A stretch of DNA of 64,000 nt from assembly GCF_000495795.1 (NCBI RefSeq), contig NZ_AWGD01000031.1:1-64000 (forward strand), read 5' to 3'. Positions within the stretch are counted from its first letter, which is position 1; every line of letters starts with the position of its first letter. Positions 60,637 to 64,000 of the stretch are shown here, one piece after another. The translations under genes and the position numbers were made by a program. The DNA comes from Asticcacaulis sp. AC460. Lineage in GTDB: Bacteria; Pseudomonadota; Alphaproteobacteria; Caulobacterales; Caulobacteraceae. The notes under the pieces are model-generated. The model was not told the origin of the DNA. It was given only the letters and a program-made list of their open reading frames with translations, and ran no database searches.

Positions 60637-61932
60637 ATGAAAATTGTCACGGCAGGTTTGCTGGTGCTGGGCGTGGCCGTCGTCGCTGTGGCAGGAACGC
60701 TGGGCGGGTTGAGCCGATCACCTGATCCGCGCGTCTGGTACGCCGCCGCGCAGGTCGAGGCCCTGGACCGGGGCTGGGTCAGCGTGCGTCAGGTCGATTG
60801 GGAACACCTCAAGACTGGCGCCGGCGCCTATGGGGTCGGCCAGTTGAAACGTCTGAAGCGCGATGGGACGGACGAGGTCAGGTTGACCGCCGCCACCGCG
60901 CTTAAGTACGACTTCGCCGACATCGGCATATGCGGCGACGCCCCCTGTGCCGGTGAGGTGGAGTTCTTCGATGTGGTTCCGCGCACCGAACTGCTGCAGC
61001 AGAAGTTTTACACCCCCCGCCTGACCCAGGGCCAGGTTCTGCCGCCCGATTTTGCCGTCGACACGATTTCCGAGGTTCAGATCTATTGCGGCCATGACCT
61101 GAAGGAAGACCCAAGCACCTGCACCCTGCGCATGCAGGACTTCAACGGTGACGGCAAGGCCGAGGTCTATCTGGAGGCGGTGCGCCCCGGCCGCGACCGC
61201 CAACTGGAAGATCCAATCCGGTCGCTGACGATCTTTCGCGAGACGGAACGGGGTTGGGAGGAATTGTCGCGCGTGTTTTTGCGAGATGCCGACGGTAGCG
61301 TATGGTTCGACCGTCCCTTCCCCCTGGAACCCTCCCCGCCCGATCGCGTCCTGATCAATAATGTCGCCTTCCGCTTCGTGGCCTATCCCGGCGTCGATAC
61401 GGCGGACAAGCCAGCCGACCTGGCGGGGCAGGCCGCGATGATGGCGCCGCTGGGCCGGCGGATCGCGGAGATTCCCGTCGTGTTTCCGAAGGGCCGGGCC
61501 ATGCCGGCCGGGCTGGCCGGAGCTCTTGCGTCAGGTCGTACCGGCTTCATAGCCCTTACGCGCAATCCAAGGTCCGAGGGCTCGAAAGGGGTACCGCCGG
61601 TGCAATATACCCGCCCCCCCGCCTGTCAGGATGCGAAGACCTGTCGAGCCATCGTGGCGGATCTGGATCATGACGGCGACGATGACGTGATCCTGATCGG
61701 TGATCCCTCGCCGACCAACGGCTTTGCGCCGCTGGATGCTACCTTGCTGCAAAACGACGGCAGCCGATGGACGGTGGCGGCCAATGTGTGTGTTCGCAAG
61801 GAGATCGTGCCCGATATCGACGCCGCGGCCTTCGTAATCAAGCCTTCCGAATGGGGCGTGATCCGACTGGGCCGAAACCTGTATCCGGTGATCGGCAATC
61901 CCGGCTGCGAGGTACTGGAGCCTGTTCTGTAA
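60637..61932 (+). CDS. Membrane-anchored protein with FG-GAP-like acidic loops
   Basis: 431 residues from the ATG at 60637 (GGGGGGA upstream). One N-terminal hydrophobic helix (MKIVTAGLLVLGVAVVAVAG), then a periplasmic domain. Residues about 27-95 (AAQVEALDRGWVSVRQVDWEHLKTGAGAYG) resemble the periplasmic tail of the next protein. Two acidic loops (DFNGDGKAEVYLEA and DLDHDGDDDVILIGD) look like EF-hand/FG-GAP calcium sites. Several cysteine pairs (CGDAPC, YCGHD, CTLR). Function unknown. Confidence 0.72.
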   Translation: MKIVTAGLLVLGVAVVAVAGTLGGLSRSPDPRVWYAAAQVEALDRGWVSVRQVDWEHLKTGAGAYGVGQLKRLKRDGTDEVRLTAATALKYDFADIGICGDAPCAGEVEFFDVVPRTELLQQKFYTPRLTQGQVLPPDFAVDTISEVQIYCGHDLKEDPSTCTLRMQDFNGDGKAEVYLEAVRPGRDRQLEDPIRSLTIFRETERGWEELSRVFLRDADGSVWFDRPFPLEPSPPDRVLINNVAFRFVAYPGVDTADKPADLAGQAAMMAPLGRRIAEIPVVFPKGRAMPAGLAGALASGRTGFIALTRNPRSEGSKGVPPVQYTRPPACQDAKTCRAIVADLDHDGDDDVILIGDPSPTNGFAPLDATLLQNDGSRWTVAANVCVRKEIVPDIDAAAFVIKPSEWGVIRLGRNLYPVIGNPGCEVLEPVL

Positions 61933-61997
61933 GCTTGCGGTATGGCTCGTCAGGACAGGGTGGTCATGGTAGACTGGTCGCAAAATGGGGTTGGGTG

Positions 61998-63749
61998 ATG
62001 AAAAACGAAACTTTTTCGCCGCAACAGGCGCTAATCCTGCGTCTGGTGGTTGGGCTGGGCTTCGGCCTGATCCTGGGCTTCCTGTACCACCAGCTGCGTC
62101 CCCTGCCTGACCATGAAGGCCCACTGTGGATGCGGCTCCTGGCGCCGGCCCTGACCCTGGGGGCGTTTGTCATCTGGGCCAACGCGGCCGCCGTACGCCG
62201 GGTGAGCCTGGCCGCATGGAGTTTGATCGCCCTGGGTCTTATCGCCTTTATCGCCTGGAACAGTCTGGTTCACGGCGTGCACCAAAACTACAGCCCGCTG
62301 TTCTTCAATCTGGCCTTCCTCATCTATCCGTTCCTGTTCATTGCCAGCGAACTGGTCAGTTCCGGCGATCAGGCCGGCAAACCCATCGCCCCGTACAGCC
62401 TGTATTTCGACCAGGCCTGGAAACACGGCGTGCAACTGGCCCTGGCGGTCATCTTTACCGCCATGTTCTGGGGCATTCTGTGGCTGGGCGCCGCCTTGCT
62501 GGGCTTTATCGGGTTCGACTGGTTCCGCGAGATGATCGAAAGCGAATATTTCTCCTGGCCGGCCTCGGGGCTGGCGATTGCCGCCGCCGTCCATCTCGGC
62601 GATGTCCAGACCAAGCTAATGCACGCCTTCCGTTCGCTGGTCCTGGGGGTTCTCTCCTGGCTGTTGCCTGTCATCACCTTGATCGGCATCATCTTTGCCG
62701 TCAGCCTGTGTTTCAGCGGATTGCAGCCATTGTGGTCGACCAAGGCGGCAACCGCCTCGCTTCTGGCGGCCTGTGTCGCCCTGGTTCTGTTGGTCAACGC
62801 CGCCTATCAGCAGGGCGACGAAGAGCGGCCGGTCCATGTCGTGCTGAAGTGGTCGACGCGGCTGGCTTGCGCGCTGCTACTGGCGTTTTCGCTCCTGGCA
62901 GCCTACAGCCTGTACCTGCGTATCCACCAGTACGGCCTGACGCCGGAGCGCGTCCTGGCCGCCGTCGGGGTGTTTGTCGCCGTGCTGTTCGGGCTGGGAT
63001 ACGCCTATGCTGCGGTGCTGCCGCGCGGGCGCTGGATGGCCGGCATCGAGACGATCAATGTCACCCTGGCGTTCGTCAAGGTCCTGGTTTTCCTGGCTGT
63101 CCTGACGCCGGTCGCCGATCCGCTGCGGCTCAGCGCCGAGTCCCAGGCGTCGCGCCTGGAAAGCGGCACTGTCGCCTCGAACAGGTTCGACTGGCGCGTC
63201 CTGCGGTATGAAACCGGCGCCTATGGCCGTACGACGCTTGCCCGTCTGGCCAAGTCGGGCAAGACGGATACGATCCGCGCCAAGGCCAAGGACGCCCTGG
63301 CCTGGAAGGATGAAGACCGGTGGGACCACGATCCCGAACCGCCTGCGCCGAAGAAGCCCGTCGCCGCACGTATCCGCATGGTCCAGGAAGGCGCCGTCCT
63401 GCCGCCCAGCTTCCTGGCGCAGGCCTATCCGTCCAACGGACTCTATCCCGACTGCCTGGATCAGGGCGAAAGTTGCGATGGACTGCTGCTGGACATGAAT
63501 GACGACGGCAAGCCGGAACTGCTGCTTTTGGATGGCCATCGTCTGGTGATGATCTACGAAAGCGATGGCGCGTGGACGGTCGGAAACGGTTTTTCCGAGT
63601 ATCTTGATAAGCAGGAGGCCGAAGCCTTCAAGGCCGGCAAGGTGACGGCACGTGCAGCGGTGTGGAAGGATCTGGACATCGACGGCAGTGTGCGGTCGCT
63701 GAATACGTCAGGTCCGGAGGTGCGCCGGGTGATCCGCAAAGAGCCGTAA
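61998..63749 (+). CDS. DUF4153-type polytopic membrane protein
   Basis: 583 residues from the ATG at 61998; a longer frame runs inside the previous gene. About ten transmembrane segments in residues 1-380 (GLGFGLILGFLYHQL, LLAPALTLGAFVIWANA, SLIALGLIAFIAWNSLV and others), the layout of DUF4153 proteins, then a periplasmic tail (about 385-583) that starts LRLSAESQASRLESGTVASNRFDWRVLRYETGAYG, like the preceding protein, and ends with the acidic loop DMNDDGKPELLLLDG. Function unknown. Confidence 0.75.
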   Translation: MKNETFSPQQALILRLVVGLGFGLILGFLYHQLRPLPDHEGPLWMRLLAPALTLGAFVIWANAAAVRRVSLAAWSLIALGLIAFIAWNSLVHGVHQNYSPLFFNLAFLIYPFLFIASELVSSGDQAGKPIAPYSLYFDQAWKHGVQLALAVIFTAMFWGILWLGAALLGFIGFDWFREMIESEYFSWPASGLAIAAAVHLGDVQTKLMHAFRSLVLGVLSWLLPVITLIGIIFAVSLCFSGLQPLWSTKAATASLLAACVALVLLVNAAYQQGDEERPVHVVLKWSTRLACALLLAFSLLAAYSLYLRIHQYGLTPERVLAAVGVFVAVLFGLGYAYAAVLPRGRWMAGIETINVTLAFVKVLVFLAVLTPVADPLRLSAESQASRLESGTVASNRFDWRVLRYETGAYGRTTLARLAKSGKTDTIRAKAKDALAWKDEDRWDHDPEPPAPKKPVAARIRMVQEGAVLPPSFLAQAYPSNGLYPDCLDQGESCDGLLLDMNDDGKPELLLLDGHRLVMIYESDGAWTVGNGFSEYLDKQEAEAFKAGKVTARAAVWKDLDIDGSVRSLNTSGPEVRRVIRKEP

Positions 63750-63770
63750 GGACTTCAGTAAAACCGCTCT

Positions 63771-63836
63771 CATTTTAAGTTTACACGCTCCGCACGCTGA
63801 CACGGTGATTCCGTGTAAGCGTGCTTTGCTCTAGGC
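63771..63836. repeat. Palindromic repeat copy B (between convergent genes)
   Basis: GCACGCTGACACGG (63792-63805) and CCGTGTAAGCGTGC (63811-63824) arms with one mismatch, flanked by TTTTAAGTTTACACGCTCC and TTTGCTCTAGGC. The inverted copy A is at 48982-49052 with similar flanks. Neither has a T run directly after the stem. Confidence 0.75.
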
Positions 63837-63838
63837 GC

Positions 63839-64000
63839 CTAACGCGGCGCGCTTGGCCTCGGCTTCGGCGCAAGTAACGTCATGATGCCGGTCACCACCA
63901 CCGTTATGATGAAGGTGCCGACGGCCGATACGACAGCGTCGAGGGTCGCCATGGACGCTGCCTGCGCCCCTTCTGAACTCGCGCTTCCCTGAGCGGCCAT
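63839..64000 (-). CDS. Small membrane protein, possibly complete or cut by the right edge
   Basis: A 53-codon ORF ending at 63839, whose ATG would be the last three bases of the window (63998-64000), so the true start may lie beyond. One hydrophobic helix (VGTFIITVVVTGIMTLL) and a short basic Pro-rich tail APKPRPSAPR. A second ATG is at 63952. No family recognised; reading frame is plausible but weakly supported. Confidence 0.4.
   Translation of the reverse strand: MAAQGSASSEGAQAASMATLDAVVSAVGTFIITVVVTGIMTLLAPKPRPSAPR

Noticed and set aside
1-64000. tRNA, rRNA, CRISPR arrays, insertion sequences and prophage genes
   Set aside because: No cloverleaf with a GTTCGAATCC-type arm, no regularly spaced repeats, no transposase or integrase motifs were found on reading both strands.

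Overview
The window is chromosomal DNA of an alphaproteobacterium, most probably Caulobacterales (Caulobacter/Asticcacaulis-like). The divK-pleD pair, UrcA- and RcnB-type envelope proteins, a TonB receptor with tryptophan halogenase and LacI regulator, an ATP12-type chaperone and trimeric GatCAB support this. The family is a confident inference; the genus is not resolved. Coding is dense and GC-rich, with many ATGA or GTGA start/stop overlaps. I saw no rRNA, tRNA, CRISPR array, transposase or phage gene.

Layout. 1-5.8 kb: small exported proteins (an RcnB-domain protein with WQGRDRD repeats, cut by the left edge; Ser-rich and Gly/Asp-rich proteins) around an ABC-2 exporter. 5.8-7.3 kb: gatB. 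7.4-9.4 kb: an AT-rich three-gene island (P-loop NTPase/kinase, SAM methyltransferase, polytopic membrane protein) that looks horizontally acquired and is the best candidate for an undescribed system. 9.6-16 kb: a ricin-B-lectin-type secreted protein, a 44-residue basic protein, a RidA protein, an OPT transporter and small exported proteins. 16.1-17.9 kb: gatCA. 18.2-19.1 kb: two UrcA genes. 19.5-22.9 kb: ruvX, an AEC carrier, a zinc alcohol dehydrogenase and a PEP mutase/isocitrate lyase-like enzyme.

22.9-35.6 kb: a housekeeping run pyrB - pyrC-like - plsY - dprA - topA - rnr, interrupted by an oppositely oriented RTX gene between plsY and dprA. The PyrC-like protein lacks the metal-binding HxH and is probably a non-catalytic partner of PyrB. 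35.7-41 kb: a DUF1579-like protein, an AraC regulator coupled to a cupin, rpmG, two exported proteins and the cell-cycle genes pleD and divK.

41.1-53.6 kb: a LacI regulator, tryptophan halogenase and TonB-dependent receptor form a glycan or nutrient uptake locus with striking dyads in the 525-base intergenic region. It is flanked by two paralogous exported proteins. One paralog is divergent from an HscC-type Hsp70 coupled to a membrane J-domain protein. The other carries beside it a remnant of the same Hsp70 promoter and start, so an old segmental duplication is visible. 53.6-64 kb: an M20 peptidase, FemAB-like protein, Mpo1-like protein, ATP12, HAD phosphatase, RluA-type pseudouridine synthase, CrcB, HIT protein, histidine phosphatase and two related proteins (one DUF4153-like) with FG-GAP-like acidic loops.

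Several short repeat families lie between genes: GGGGAGAGG palindromes, a GCTCACGTAC...GTACGCTCCGC element, a 15-bp-arm palindrome seen twice beside stop codons, a 150-base inverted-repeat unit after rnr, and a palindromic element abutting topA.
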